From Clostridium tunisiense TJ (GTDB taxonomy: Bacteria; Bacillota; Clostridia; Clostridiales; Clostridiaceae): a DNA stretch of 64,000 bases. The notes beneath the pieces are model-generated. The model ran no database searches, was not told the origin of the DNA, and saw nothing but the letters and a program-made list of their open reading frames with translations. This document shows positions 25,540-35,909 of this stretch, in pieces. Made by a program: the position numbers and the translations under genes. Within the stretch, counting starts at the first letter, position 1; the number at the start of each line of letters is the position of its first letter. The stretch covers positions 124,001 through 188,000 of the forward strand of contig NZ_AMQH01000002.1 in assembly GCF_000300195.1 (NCBI RefSeq), written 5' to 3'.

Positions 25540-26028
25540 CTATTTATTATTTCTATTGTTATCATGTAATGCCTGATCAATGATGATACATAATGCAAGG
25601 ATAAAAGCATGATTTTCACTTTCTTCTATATCTACAGTATAGCTATCTCTAATTGCTAGCCACTTCTTACTAGCTTCTGCTATTAGCGTTCCATTTTTAT
25701 AGATAGTAAAATTATGAGCAACTATGTTTCCACAAATCTCATAACTTCCAAGAGAGCTATCTATATTAAACCTTTGAGAAAAAAAAGTAAATTGCTTTTT
25801 AACTCTAGCAACTTCCTGTCCATATAAGTCAATATAGTACTCTGGTAAAAAAGCCATTATTTTTTGTCTTATATTTACAACCTCTTGCCCCTGATTATCG
25901 TACATTTTTAATTTATCCCCTAAGGAAAAAACTTTTCCTTTAACGAAATAAACTTCTCTTCCTGTATAATCCATTATGCTAAAGTCATCTCCAAAAGTAA
26001 AAATCTTTTGATTTATAACATATCTCAT
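25540..26028 (-). CDS. LURP-one-related (YxjI-like) protein
   Basis: It has 162 residues and fits the LURP-one/tubby-like beta-barrel family: repeated strands with the pattern RYVINQKIFTFGDDFSIMDYTG, EVVNIRQKI and YEICGNIVAHNFTIY, ending in a hydrophobic helix (FILALCIIIDQAL). Function in bacteria is unknown; plant and phospholipid-scramblase relatives bind membranes. Start ATG at 26028 with a TGAGG site. The 310-bp spacer that follows (26029-26338) shows no gene or clear signal. Confidence 0.75.
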   Translation of the reverse strand: MRYVINQKIFTFGDDFSIMDYTGREVYFVKGKVFSLGDKLKMYDNQGQEVVNIRQKIMAFLPEYYIDLYGQEVARVKKQFTFFSQRFNIDSSLGSYEICGNIVAHNFTIYKNGTLIAEASKKWLAIRDSYTVDIEESENHAFILALCIIIDQALHDNNRNNK

Positions 26029-26338
26029 ATCCTCACCTCACCCTTATTTTCCATCTCAATGTTATAGCAAATCTTCAAACGTACCTGGATTTCTATTTAT
26101 ATTCTTTTCTTCTTCATATTATGATATGCTATGAAAAATTTATAAGCCCCTTTAAGCATACCATAAAGCGACTCATAGATTTACTAATATATATAATGCA
26201 ATAGAGCTACTGCATAAATATATCTAATTGTATTTTACATTCTCTTTAATATAAGTTGTCTAAAATTATTTTATGATGTAGAAATAATTTTGAAGCTTAT
26301 ATATTTGCATATTCCTAATTAAAGCATTGCCTAAAAGT

Positions 26339-28345
26339 TTACTCATTAACCTCAATTTCAACAATGTGGTAGTCTTCATAGGTTAACTTACTAAAACTGC
26401 TCTTACATAAGGCTAATAGCTTGTAATATCCTTTGGTAAAGGGAATAAAAGTATAATAATTCTTTTTGCTATACTTTTGGATAACCTTCCACTCACCCTT
26501 TTCCATTAAATAAAACTCGTAAACTATATCCTTGCCACCGTCACAGCCTACAGTAAAGTTCACAGCTTCATTACACTTAAAAGCCTTACTCTCTGTGTTT
26601 ATTCTACAATTGTTTATAGGTGGTGCTTCAGCTACAATAAACCTAACCTGTTTTTTAGCATCATAATTCTTAGTGCTGCTTAAATTTCTTGCATATATAT
26701 CTATCTCATATTCTCCAGCACATTTAGGTGTTAACTTAAATTTCTTTTCCTTAGAAAACTCTGTTTCTTCCACCTCATGACCGTTAATTTTAACTTTATA
26801 CTGAACCAAGGTATTTTTTGTATTTTCAGCAATTACTTCAATTTGAAAGCTATCACCTACAAGATAAAGCTTTTTATTTTCTGTTAAGATATAGTCTATT
26901 TTTGCTGGAACATACTCTCTACACTGAATATAAACTATTGAATGCACATCATATTCCCGTTTTGACCGTCTATCCTTAACCCTTACCTCCAGCTTATATT
27001 CTCCAACTTCCTCCGGGGTAAAATCCACCCAATCATATTCACTGTATTCCAATTTATCAATAACTTCTTCATCCTTAGTTACTATAAATTCATACATTAA
27101 CTCTAATCCGCCTTTAGCAGCTACCTTTATATTTACGGGCTCATTTATTAATAAATACTTCTTTTTATCTAATACTATATCTTCTATAATCACATTTTCT
27201 ATAAAATCTTCTTCTATGGTAAACTCCATAGTTTCTCTAGCTTCAAATTCCTGTGAAAAGCTCTCATCTTTAACTAAAAGCTCTATTATATACTTTCCTG
27301 ATTTTTTAGGAGTCCAAATACAGACATTTTCCTTTTGATACTCTGAAGAATAGGGGTCATTTCCATCTACTATAAATTTGTAGCGAAGATTCTTACCACC
27401 TATTGCAATTCCTTTAAGAGTTATAGGGGTATTTTCTACCTGTGGAGAGCTTAAATCTGAAGTTATACTTAGCACCTTAATAGGTCTATATAAATCCACC
27501 TTATAATTCATTACCGCTCTATCATCATACAGGCTTTGGGAATACATATCCTTAGCAACGCATAAAAGCTTATACTTCCCTGGTTTCCCTTCTGAAAAGC
27601 TTACTAGTCTTTTTGTTGAAAAATCCTGAACTATCTCTGCATTACCATCCTCATGAAGTTTTATGAACTTATATAAAATAGTTCTGCTTTCATCAAAGGC
27701 AGCTTCCACTTCAAAGGTTAACTCTTCTCCCACTAGTAACTCCTCACAAAGACATTTGAAATTTCTAATTTCTACCTTTTCTACAGGTAGTACCTTGAAT
27801 TTTTCTGAAGCAAAATCATCAAAAATATTAGAAGAATGTTCCTTTTTGCATTCCACTAAAATCTCAAATTCCCCTTCTACTTTTGCTGTATAAGCTAAGG
27901 TATTTTCTATAGAGTAATCTTTAATTAAGTGCCACCTAGCTTCTTCCTTAATCCAATACCTGTACATAACAGGAAGAGTATTAGGCTCAACAGTAACATT
28001 GATCTTTTCCCCAATTTTTCCTTCAGTTTTATCTAAAGTTATGTGTTTAATTAACTTTTCTTCTATGGTTCCAATGATAAAATCCACCTTAGAAGTGTAG
28101 TCATGGGACTTTTTACTCCCCTCCCTCTTAGCATGTACCATTATCATATACTTTCCATCTTCCTTAGGGCTCCAAAGGGCATAGCTATCCCTATGAAAAT
28201 CCTTAAGGGTGCTCCACTTACCATCATTTCCAATTAAAAATTTATATAATAATCCATCTTCTATTTTATTTTCAATAGATATTTTAATTTCTTTATTTTT
28301 TTCTTGAGGACTCTCTAAACTTGTAATAATATTCATTTCATTCAT
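26339..28345 (-). CDS. Multi-repeat triple-tyrosine (Y_Y_Y-like) protein
   Basis: It has 668 residues made of about seven similar beta-sandwich repeats of roughly 95 residues. Each carries the pattern YKFxIxxxGxW ... DxSxxxxxxWxPxxxGKYxIxVxxKxxxSxxxYD, the triple-tyrosine type found beside sensor kinase propellers. There is no signal peptide, membrane helix or enzyme domain. The ATG at 28345 follows AAGGAGG at 9 bp; the frame extends to 28384 without a site. It stands alone. It may be a cytoplasmic scaffold or binding protein; a non-classical export route cannot be excluded. Confidence 0.7.
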   Translation of the reverse strand: MNEMNIITSLESPQEKNKEIKISIENKIEDGLLYKFLIGNDGKWSTLKDFHRDSYALWSPKEDGKYMIMVHAKREGSKKSHDYTSKVDFIIGTIEEKLIKHITLDKTEGKIGEKINVTVEPNTLPVMYRYWIKEEARWHLIKDYSIENTLAYTAKVEGEFEILVECKKEHSSNIFDDFASEKFKVLPVEKVEIRNFKCLCEELLVGEELTFEVEAAFDESRTILYKFIKLHEDGNAEIVQDFSTKRLVSFSEGKPGKYKLLCVAKDMYSQSLYDDRAVMNYKVDLYRPIKVLSITSDLSSPQVENTPITLKGIAIGGKNLRYKFIVDGNDPYSSEYQKENVCIWTPKKSGKYIIELLVKDESFSQEFEARETMEFTIEEDFIENVIIEDIVLDKKKYLLINEPVNIKVAAKGGLELMYEFIVTKDEEVIDKLEYSEYDWVDFTPEEVGEYKLEVRVKDRRSKREYDVHSIVYIQCREYVPAKIDYILTENKKLYLVGDSFQIEVIAENTKNTLVQYKVKINGHEVEETEFSKEKKFKLTPKCAGEYEIDIYARNLSSTKNYDAKKQVRFIVAEAPPINNCRINTESKAFKCNEAVNFTVGCDGGKDIVYEFYLMEKGEWKVIQKYSKKNYYTFIPFTKGYYKLLALCKSSFSKLTYEDYHIVEIEVNE

Positions 28346-28566
28346 TTCAGTTATCCTCCTTAAATAATGAACAGGCCTTTTCACCTATGAACCTTGAAAA
28401 AGATTTAGCTTAAAAACCTCTTTATCTAATAACAATACTTACATTATACTATAATTCCATAATATGTAACAACAAAATACTGTTTTTTCTTTATTTTTTG
28501 TAAATTACAACTTAGGGTAATAAAAATCCTTAAAGCTGTGAAAAATACTCTTAAGGAGTGATTATT

Positions 28567-28746
28567 ATGAATAAAAATGATAGAGATTTTCACTATGACC
28601 CTGAGTACACTTACAAGAAAAAGAATATAACTATTCACAAAGCAGAGGATAGTTACCCTATAATTGAAAGAACCAATAATGGTCTTTTATTTCCTGAAGG
28701 GCCCAAAACCTTTGTGGATATGGACCAATTTAAACCCGGACACTAA
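28567..28746 (+). CDS. Small hypothetical protein, 59 residues
   Basis: The ATG at 28567 follows AAGGAGTG at 7 bp, better than the GTG at 28558 that overlaps the site. The protein is hydrophilic, with many charged and aromatic residues (DRDFHYDPEYTYKKK) and an end reading FVDMDQFKPGH. It matches no family I know. It is divergent from the triple-tyrosine gene. Good ribosome site and codon use make it a likely real gene. Confidence 0.6.
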   Translation: MNKNDRDFHYDPEYTYKKKNITIHKAEDSYPIIERTNNGLLFPEGPKTFVDMDQFKPGH

Positions 28747-28845
28747 TTACCTTTAACCTTATAATTAAGCTTTTGATAATGGGTAATCCATTCACTTGTT
28801 TAATAAGTTAATTAGTAAAATTAGGTTTAAAGATTTACTGTAATA

Positions 28846-28902
28846 AAAAAAGAAGGATTTGGCAGGGTAAATATAAATTATCCTGCTAAATCCTTTTTCT
28901 TT
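28846..28902. terminator. Bidirectional terminator between the 59-aa gene and yaiI
   Basis: AAAGAAGGATTT.GCAGG pairs with CCTGC.AAATCCTTTTTCTTT over a 15-nt loop, giving T-runs on both strands. It serves both convergent genes. Confidence 0.8.
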
Positions 28903-29347
28903 ATGAATTAATTTCATTTTTTCTTACTAATCTTATTAGATTTTCCTTAAGCCTTGTATCATCTTCACTACTTCTCTTTTTATGACTAGCAGTCTTTCCT
29001 CCGCCTCTTCTCACTTTTGCAGAAAGATGTCTTTCAAACAGTAGTTTATCAATATTATCATTATTATATATATTTCCCTTAGGACTTATGGCATAGGCCT
29101 TCTTTCCAAGAACCATAGCTGCTACTCCATAATCTTGAGTAACTACAATATCCTGAGCCTTTGCTTCATTGGCAATTTTCATATCTACACTTTGAAACCC
29201 ACTATCCATGTACTTAACTGTAGCATAAGTGCTAGTTAGTATGTGGTTAATGTCACAGTAAAGTATTAATTCTAGTCCAAAATCCTTTGCTACTTCTTCA
29301 ATAATGTGCTTTCCAGGACATGCATCTGCATCCACAATTATTCTCAT
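28901..29347 (-). CDS. YaiI/YqxD family (DUF188) PIN-like protein
   Basis: It has 148 residues. The start MRIIVDADACPGK and the middle VVTQDYGVAAMVLGKKAYAISPKG are family hallmarks, with acidic residues as in PIN-like nucleases. No biochemical role is established. A basic, unstructured tail ends the protein. Its ATG is 2 bp after the pgi stop, so it is the second gene of a pgi operon. Confidence 0.9.
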   Translation of the reverse strand: MRIIVDADACPGKHIIEEVAKDFGLELILYCDINHILTSTYATVKYMDSGFQSVDMKIANEAKAQDIVVTQDYGVAAMVLGKKAYAISPKGNIYNNDNIDKLLFERHLSAKVRRGGGKTASHKKRSSEDDTRLKENLIRLVRKNEINS

Positions 29348-29349
29348 AG

Positions 29350-30705
29350 TTATTCCCCTAGCTTTTCTTCTAGTTTTTCCTTTAATTCCTCATAACCTGG
29401 TTTCCCAAGTAGGGCAAACATGTTCTTTTTATAAGCTTCCACCCCTTCTTGGTCAAAAGGATTTATATCTAACATATATCCACCTATAGCACAAGCTTTC
29501 TCAAAGAAGTAAATTAAGTATCCAATACTGTATTCAGTAAGGTCCTTAAGATTTATTACTATATTAGGAACTCCACCCTCATTATGAGCAAGAGCCGTTC
29601 CTTCCATAGCTTTTTTATTTACAAAGTCTATGGTTTTCCCACTTAAGAAGTTAAGTCCATCTACGTTTTTATCGTCTTCCTTTAAGGTTAGTTCCACCTT
29701 AGGAGTTTCTACATTTATAATAGTTTCAAAAAGGTTTCTTAACCCATCTTGAATATATTGGCCCATGGAGTGTAAATCTGTAGAGAAATTCACTGAAGCA
29801 GGAAAGATTCCCTTACCACTTTTTCCATGACTCTCTCCAAATAATTGCTTCCACCACTCACTAAAATATTGAAGACTTGGCTCGTAGTTTACAATGATCT
29901 CCGTTGTTTTCCCTGTGATATATAAAAAGTGTCTTAGTGCTGCATATTTGTAGCAGTTGTTATTTTCTAGGCTTTCACAACTATACTCCTTCACAGCATC
30001 CCCTGCACCCTTCATTAAATCTTCAATATTAAGTCCTGCTGTAGCAATTGGAAGTAACCCTACCGCTGTTAAAACTGAAAATCTACCTCCAACTTCATCA
30101 GGAATTACGAAAGTTTCGTAACCTTCCTCCTTAGCAAGACTTTTTAAGGCTCCTCTAGCTTTATCAGTTGTTACATATATTCTATTTTTTGCTTCTTCTT
30201 TTCCATACTTATTTTCAAGAAGCTCCTTAAAAATTCTAAAGGCAATAGCAGGTTCTGTAGTAGTTCCTGACTTTGAAATTACGTTTATTGAAAAATCCTC
30301 ATCTTTTACAATATCTATAAGATGAGATAAATAAGTAGAACTTATATTATTTCCAGCAAATAATATTGCTGGTGCTTTTCTCTTTTCATAAGGCAAATTG
30401 TTATTAAAGCTATGAGTTAGTGCCTCAATTACAGCTCTAGCACCAAGATATGATCCTCCAATTCCAATTACCACAAGGATTTTAGAGTTTTTCTTTATTC
30501 TTTCCGCTGCTACTTTAATTCTTTGGAATTCATCCTTATCATAGTTCTCAGGTAAATCAAGCCATCCCAAAAACTCATTTCCTGCTCCATCTTTGTTATG
30601 TAAAGTGTGATGAGCATCAGTAACCATAGGTTTAAGCTTTAATATATCTTCCTCATCAACAAAAGGTGCTGCTTTTTTAATATTTAAGTATATTGGTGAC
30701 TTCAT
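29350..30705 (-). CDS. pgi: Glucose-6-phosphate isomerase
   Basis: It has 451 residues, the short Firmicute form. It interconverts glucose 6-phosphate and fructose 6-phosphate in glycolysis. Sugar-phosphate binding motifs are visible: [40 protein letters not shown], and a catalytic Glu in [13 protein letters not shown] conserved Lys lies near the C-terminal helix region. It is followed by the DUF188 gene in an operon. The ATG at 30705 follows a GGAGGC-like site. Confidence 0.97.
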   Translation of the reverse strand: MKSPIYLNIKKAAPFVDEEDILKLKPMVTDAHHTLHNKDGAGNEFLGWLDLPENYDKDEFQRIKVAAERIKKNSKILVVIGIGGSYLGARAVIEALTHSFNNNLPYEKRKAPAILFAGNNISSTYLSHLIDIVKDEDFSINVISKSGTTTEPAIAFRIFKELLENKYGKEEAKNRIYVTTDKARGALKSLAKEEGYETFVIPDEVGGRFSVLTAVGLLPIATAGLNIEDLMKGAGDAVKEYSCESLENNNCYKYAALRHFLYITGKTTEIIVNYEPSLQYFSEWWKQLFGESHGKSGKGIFPASVNFSTDLHSMGQYIQDGLRNLFETIINVETPKVELTLKEDDKNVDGLNFLSGKTIDFVNKKAMEGTALAHNEGGVPNIVINLKDLTEYSIGYLIYFFEKACAIGGYMLDINPFDQEGVEAYKKNMFALLGKPGYEELKEKLEEKLGE

Positions 30706-30895
30706 AGTACGCCTCCGTAAACGATATTTTCTATAATTATATAAATTACACTTAAGTAGTACTCTATTACTACCAAGTTAAATAATGAACTCGTTCATTT
30801 CCACTTTTTAGTATAAACCATTTCATATTTTTTATCAAACTTAGGCATTAAATCTTAAGAAATATGCTGTAAAATACTTAACACATGTCAACATA

Positions 30896-30942
30896 AAAAC
30901 AAATAACTACCAAAGCTATATCTTTGATAGTTATTTGTTTTT
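30896..30942 (-). terminator. Terminator after the ABC permease and its relic
   Basis: ACAAATAACTA.CAAAG pairs with CTTTG.TAGTTATTTGT and is followed by a T-run on the minus strand. Confidence 0.75.
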
Positions 30943-30952
30943 CCATATTATA

Positions 30953-31021
30953 TTATTCAATTCCTCTTATAGAATCAACGATACTTGAAGTAAATAGCTT
31001 TCTTGAAGTATTACTGATTTT
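30953..31021 (-). pseudogene. C-terminal relic of a second FtsX-type permease
   Basis: The minus strand reads KISNTSRKLFTSSIVDSIRGIE then TAA. The last gene residues of the adjacent permease are IPSRSLFKSSIVDSIRAVE, so 12 or more residues match. It ends 58 bp before that permease's stop. No upstream portion is found, so a tandem permease copy has been deleted or a recombination left the tail behind. Confidence 0.75.
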
Positions 31022-31078
31022 ACCTAAAAGCTATTTCTCAAAACCCATTCTAAGATAATTTATTTCAATTGCTGCTTG

Positions 31079-33607
31079 TTATTCTACTGCTCTAATAGAA
31101 TCAACAATACTACTTTTAAATAAACTCCTTGAAGGAATCACTGATGAAATTAGGCAAATAATTATCACTGCAACATAGGTTATAACAATAGTTACAGTTG
31201 GAAACTTCCAGGCTATACCTTGACTAATGAGCTGAGCTCCAGCTATATAAATCAAATATGTCAATATAGTTCCTAAGGTTATACCTATTCCACCTGAGGC
31301 TATGCCATAGAGTAGCCCTTCATGGATTATTATTTTTCTAACCTCATCATTTCCAAGCCCTAAAGCTCTCATCATGCCAATTTCCTTACTTCTTAATATT
31401 GTATTCATGCTTATTATATTTATTAAGTTTATTATGCTTATAGTAGCTATTATGAAAATAAAACTATAAAGGCTTAAAGACAATTGAAAATTAGTTTTTT
31501 TAACTCTTTCAAGCTCTTCCTTGAAAGATATTATTTTTATTTCTTTGCTTAATTTCAAATTGTTTCTTATCTCATTTTCCACTTTTTCATAGCTAACATC
31601 TTTTCTTAAATTAATTACTACTTCTTGATCTTTCTTAACTTCCATATGCTTCTCCGCAAATTCACTACTTATAATAACCACATTCTTTTCTTTTCCATAG
31701 GATAAATTTAAAGCTTCTTCTTTAAGTAGTCCTCCTATGATAAAATCTTCATTACTAAAGCCTAACTCCTTTCCTTCCTTATCATATCTTGTATAGCCTA
31801 ATCGTATAGTATCTCCTACTTGTACGTTAGTAAAATTATAATTATTTAAATTTTGTGCTAGAATGACAATTGGTTTTTCCCTCATCTCATTTATATCAAC
31901 ATTTCCCTCTAGTAACCCATCTTTTAATTTATCTAGTTCCTCACTACTATATCCCTGAATCTCAGTAATAAATCTATACCGTTTTTGAGCTAATAAATCC
32001 TTCATGAAATTATCATTCTTACTTTCAGATTTTATATATGCTATACCATCATTTGTTAGTTTATTTTCTGGCACTTCCATAGCAATTTGAAATTTCTTTT
32101 TTGCTGATAAATAATTTATACCATCAATGTTTTTTAAACTATTAACTTCATTGTTTGCTAACCCTAAGTTTTGTGAATGACCTTTAGCTGAAATAATAAA
32201 ATCACCATTAAAATCATTTTTAAATCTGCTAACGGGATTAGCTAATGATATTAAGTAATTTACAATCATAAGCATAACTATACTCATGCTTAAAGAAACT
32301 ACAGTTGTCATAAATCTCTTCTTATTTCCACTTAAATTAAGATAAGCTATACGAGTGATAAATCTAGACTTATTTACCATAAAGCTATTACTTTGCAATG
32401 GCCTCCTATTTTTTTTACCTTTTATACCTATATTATTATTTGAAATAATAGCTTCCATTGGAGATATTTTTGATGCCTTTTTAGCTGGAAAATATACTCC
32501 AACAATTATTGATGTAAACCCTACAATTAAGGAAGAAATAATCCCTATACTCGGAACTTGAAAATTACTTGTAGTGCTACTCGTTCCTAGCATAATTCTT
32601 ATACCTATTTGAGTCACAAAACTTCCCAGTAAGATTCCCATGGGTATAAATATTAACCCTAAAATTATACCTTCTCCTAACACTAAGCTTTTTATCCTTT
32701 TAGGTGATGCTCCAATAGCTCTAAATATTCCAAAATCCTTTATTCTTTGCGCTACAGATACATTGAATATATTGTAGATTATTATAATAGCCACAATACC
32801 TACTACTATAAATAAACCTACACAAGCAAAATCTAGTATTTTTTGTCCTAGTACATAACTTCCTATTAGTTCATTAGGCATAAAATGAATCTCAGAATAG
32901 CTATTTGTAGCAATAAGTGTCATTAGTCCGTCCTGTATGGAGTAATTGTCCTTAAAAGTTAGATATCCACTATACTGTACATTTTTATTATTTAAAACTG
33001 TTTCTGCACATTCTTTAGTAATATAAGCCTTTCCAGTATTTTTAGGTCCATATGATGTAGACTTATGTTCAAATAACCCTACTAATATAAAGTTATTATT
33101 GTTTTCTGTGGTTTTTCTTCCATTGGGAGCCATATACTCAACAACTGAAGATAATTCAATACTATCTCCAATCTTATGTTTTTGTGGAAGTAAATCTAGT
33201 ATCCACTTTTCTAAGGCAATCTCCCCTTGCTTTTCTGGATACTTACCTTCTATTAACTTATAGTTTAAAAGTTCAGTAATATTTTCATCACAACCTAAAA
33301 TATCTAATTTATAACTTGTATTTTCAAATTTATGAGTTCCTAAAGGAGTTATAAAAGTAACCTTATCTATGATAGGATCATCTTTAATATCTTCAAACCT
33401 AGCTTTATTCCATGTAAAAAACATGGCATCATATATCCCTCCCGATCCATCAATGACACTTTGATAGAAAGTCTTTTTTATAGTTTCTACTAATATAGTT
33501 GCAGAAATTACTAAAGATATAGACATTACTATTCCAACTGCCATAAAAAAGATTCTTTTTTTATTTTTTAAAATGTATCTTGGAATCAGCCCCCAAAAAC
33601 TCCTCAT
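31079..33607 (-). CDS. ABC transporter permease, FtsX/MacB family (two FtsX domains)
   Basis: It has 842 residues. TM helix near 20-40, a large outside domain to about 255, three helices to about 385, another helix near 425, a second outside domain to about 695, and three final helices. Two FtsX repeats are visible (RIKDFGIFRAIGASPKRIKSLV and RSKEIGMMRALGLGNDEVRKII in part). Such permeases pair with LolD/MacB ATPases to move lipids or peptides, or sense cell-wall antibiotics. Its ATG overlaps the ATPase stop (TAATG), so they are translated together. Confidence 0.92.
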   Translation of the reverse strand: MRSFWGLIPRYILKNKKRIFFMAVGIVMSISLVISATILVETIKKTFYQSVIDGSGGIYDAMFFTWNKARFEDIKDDPIIDKVTFITPLGTHKFENTSYKLDILGCDENITELLNYKLIEGKYPEKQGEIALEKWILDLLPQKHKIGDSIELSSVVEYMAPNGRKTTENNNNFILVGLFEHKSTSYGPKNTGKAYITKECAETVLNNKNVQYSGYLTFKDNYSIQDGLMTLIATNSYSEIHFMPNELIGSYVLGQKILDFACVGLFIVVGIVAIIIIYNIFNVSVAQRIKDFGIFRAIGASPKRIKSLVLGEGIILGLIFIPMGILLGSFVTQIGIRIMLGTSSTTSNFQVPSIGIISSLIVGFTSIIVGVYFPAKKASKISPMEAIISNNNIGIKGKKNRRPLQSNSFMVNKSRFITRIAYLNLSGNKKRFMTTVVSLSMSIVMLMIVNYLISLANPVSRFKNDFNGDFIISAKGHSQNLGLANNEVNSLKNIDGINYLSAKKKFQIAMEVPENKLTNDGIAYIKSESKNDNFMKDLLAQKRYRFITEIQGYSSEELDKLKDGLLEGNVDINEMREKPIVILAQNLNNYNFTNVQVGDTIRLGYTRYDKEGKELGFSNEDFIIGGLLKEEALNLSYGKEKNVVIISSEFAEKHMEVKKDQEVVINLRKDVSYEKVENEIRNNLKLSKEIKIISFKEELERVKKTNFQLSLSLYSFIFIIATISIINLINIISMNTILRSKEIGMMRALGLGNDEVRKIIIHEGLLYGIASGGIGITLGTILTYLIYIAGAQLISQGIAWKFPTVTIVITYVAVIIICLISSVIPSRSLFKSSIVDSIRAVE

Positions 33608-34287
33608 TACTTCACCCTCTTATCATCCACAATTATGCCATCAGCTATGGTTATAACTCTATCTGCACGGGCTGCAATATTAGGATCATGTGTTATCATA
33701 ACCAGGGTTTGATTATATTTTTTTATGGACATAGTAAGTAAATCTAATACTTCATTGCTGTTTTTACTGTCTAAGTTTCCTGTAGGCTCGTCTGCAAATA
33801 TAATTGAAGGCTTGTTAGCAAGAGCCCTTGCAATTGAAGTTCTTTGCTGTTGTCCTCCTGATATTTCTCCTGGTAAGTGAGTTTTTCTATTTTTAATATC
33901 TAAGGTTTCCATGATTTCATTTATATAAGCTTCATCTACTTTTTTCCCATCCATTAGTAGTGGTAATTTAATATTTTCTTCTACTGATAGTATTGGAATC
34001 AAGTTAAAGAACTGAAATATAAATCCTATGTTTCTTCTTCTAAATCTAGATAATTCTTTCTCTCCCATAGAATAAATATCCGTACCATTTATAAAAACTT
34101 GTCCAGCAGAAGGCTTATCAAGGCCTGCCAAAAGATGCAATAAAGTACTTTTTCCTGAACCACTAGGACCCACTATGGCTGTAAATTCTCCTTTTTCAAT
34201 AGCTATATCTGTAGCTTTAAGTGCCTTAACCTCTGTTTCCTTAATTCCATAGGTTTTTGTTAGTCGTTTTGTTCTTAATAACTCCAT
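33607..34287 (-). CDS. ABC transporter ATP-binding protein, LolD/MacB type
   Basis: It has 226 residues. Walker A GPSGSGKST, Q-loop IFQFFNLIP, signature SGGQQQRTSIARAL, Walker B IIFADEPTGNLD and the H-loop MITHDP are all present. It energises the FtsX-type permease whose gene it overlaps. An HTH-TPR regulator lies upstream on the same strand, with a terminator between, and may control it. Confidence 0.95.
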   Translation of the reverse strand: MELLRTKRLTKTYGIKETEVKALKATDIAIEKGEFTAIVGPSGSGKSTLLHLLAGLDKPSAGQVFINGTDIYSMGEKELSRFRRRNIGFIFQFFNLIPILSVEENIKLPLLMDGKKVDEAYINEIMETLDIKNRKTHLPGEISGGQQQRTSIARALANKPSIIFADEPTGNLDSKNSNEVLDLLTMSIKKYNQTLVMITHDPNIAARADRVITIADGIIVDDKRVK

Positions 34288-34559
34288 AAAATCTCCCCCA
34301 ATTTATTCCCCTTAAATAATATGGTTCTTTTATTATCCTTTTATAAACACAATATACTTAATATCTGTTTACTATCATTAATTTTAGTGTTGATTTAATA
34401 ATGTACTATTTATATGATATCAATTTCACAATATTTTGTAAATATATTTGATACAATTATAAAAATATATTGTATCCTAATTCATTTCTTACTTATTTAT
34501 CACCCCAAAAATTTCTATAGAACCTAGTATCACCATAAATACTACTACTTGATTATTAG

Positions 34560-34602
34560 GTAAAAATAAAAATCTAGAACAACTTTCGTTTATTCTAGAT
34601 TT
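34560..34602 (-). terminator. Terminator of the HTH-TPR gene
   Basis: AAATCTAGAA (34570-34579) pairs with TTCTAGATTT (34593-34602), followed by TTTATTTTTA on the minus strand. The rest of 34288-34559 is AT-rich with no gene. Confidence 0.75.
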
Positions 34603-34631
34603 ACCTGTATGCTATAAATAACTTAAGATAC

Positions 34632-35909
34632 TTAATTAAACATCCTTTGTATCTCTTTTTGACATTCATAAGCCTTCTCATATTCTTTATCTTCAAAATA
34701 AAGCTTTTGAAGTTTATTATAGTAGCTAATCCTTATTAATTTGTTATCCGTTTCATCCAAGAAAACTAATAGTTCTTTAATAGTCTCTTTAATTTTATCC
34801 ACCTTTTCAAGCTTAGTATAAACCTCTTCCATGATTTTGTATGCTTTTAAGGTATACTCATAATCATTATTCTCTCTCGCATTTTCCAAGCCTAAGCTAA
34901 CTATAAGCAATGCTTCATCATAAAATTCTTTTGCTATGTACACTGATGATTTTTCAATTAAAGTATGAGATAAATTTTTCTTATCTACCCTAGCTCTAAT
35001 TTGCTGAGATTTATTATAATACTCTAAGGCTTCAGTTAAATTATTCTTCTTTACATATAATGAACCTAGATTATTATAAAGATAAGCTGCCACCTTTTCG
35101 TCAGTGTTATTAATCAATAATATTAGCTCTTTATAAATCTCAATTGCTGTATTTAAATCTCCTTTTTCTTTATAACAACTTGCTTTAAAACTACTTGCAT
35201 AAATATATCTTTCTAATTCTTTTTCTTTATCACACATCACTAGAAACTTCTCAATACAATTAAGTGATTCTTCTAAATTAGATAAACTTTGATAGCAAAG
35301 TGCAGAGTTATATAATGCATTTTGCAAGGTAAGTGTTTGCTTCGCAATCTCCGAATTAATTATTGCTTTATTAAAATAAACTATAGCTTCATCAAAATCT
35401 AATAATATATATTTACACATGCCTAATCTATTATAAAGATAGCACCTTTCCTTTAAGTGTACACCATCAGTTAATGAGTCTAGGGAGTAAAAATAATTTT
35501 TATAAGCCTCTAAATATTTGATCTCATTATAATACTTGTCACCTTGTACTTTATAAGTTTCTGCTTTGACATTTTGTAAATTATACTGTTCCCCAATTTT
35601 TATAATATCTTCTAGTTCTTCATAGGTTAAATCAGTAACTAATTTATCCATGCAGTATTTTTCTGCTTCTTCTTCTATGGTTCTTAGAAAATATCTATCA
35701 TCTATTTCTATATCAACCCCAAGTTCCTTTGCTTTTTCCCTAAATCTTTCTGTAATAATTTTTGCTGCATCTTCCGTTATATTTCTTCTTCCATTCTCCA
35801 AAAGACCTAAGTATCCTCTTGTAAAGTTCTCACTAGCAAAATCATCTTGTGTCATTTTAAACCTTTTTCTTAAGGTTTTGATTTTTTCACTACCTGTTAA
35901 AAACTGCAT
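34632..35909 (-). CDS. HTH-TPR regulator (Xre-type helix-turn-helix plus TPR repeats)
   Basis: It has 425 residues. The ATG at 35909 follows AAGGGG; the longer frame to 35945 has no site. An Xre helix-turn-helix (about 5-60, IKTLRKRFKMTQDDFASENF ... GYLGLLENGRRNIT) is followed by eight or so TPR units (YNRLGMCKYILLDFDEAIVY, YNNLGSLYVKKNNLTEALEY). The design matches RRNPP-like regulators that bind small peptides or other proteins. No peptide pheromone gene is visible beside it. It may regulate the ABC transporter downstream; inference. Confidence 0.85.
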   Translation of the reverse strand: MQFLTGSEKIKTLRKRFKMTQDDFASENFTRGYLGLLENGRRNITEDAAKIITERFREKAKELGVDIEIDDRYFLRTIEEEAEKYCMDKLVTDLTYEELEDIIKIGEQYNLQNVKAETYKVQGDKYYNEIKYLEAYKNYFYSLDSLTDGVHLKERCYLYNRLGMCKYILLDFDEAIVYFNKAIINSEIAKQTLTLQNALYNSALCYQSLSNLEESLNCIEKFLVMCDKEKELERYIYASSFKASCYKEKGDLNTAIEIYKELILLINNTDEKVAAYLYNNLGSLYVKKNNLTEALEYYNKSQQIRARVDKKNLSHTLIEKSSVYIAKEFYDEALLIVSLGLENARENNDYEYTLKAYKIMEEVYTKLEKVDKIKETIKELLVFLDETDNKLIRISYYNKLQKLYFEDKEYEKAYECQKEIQRMFN

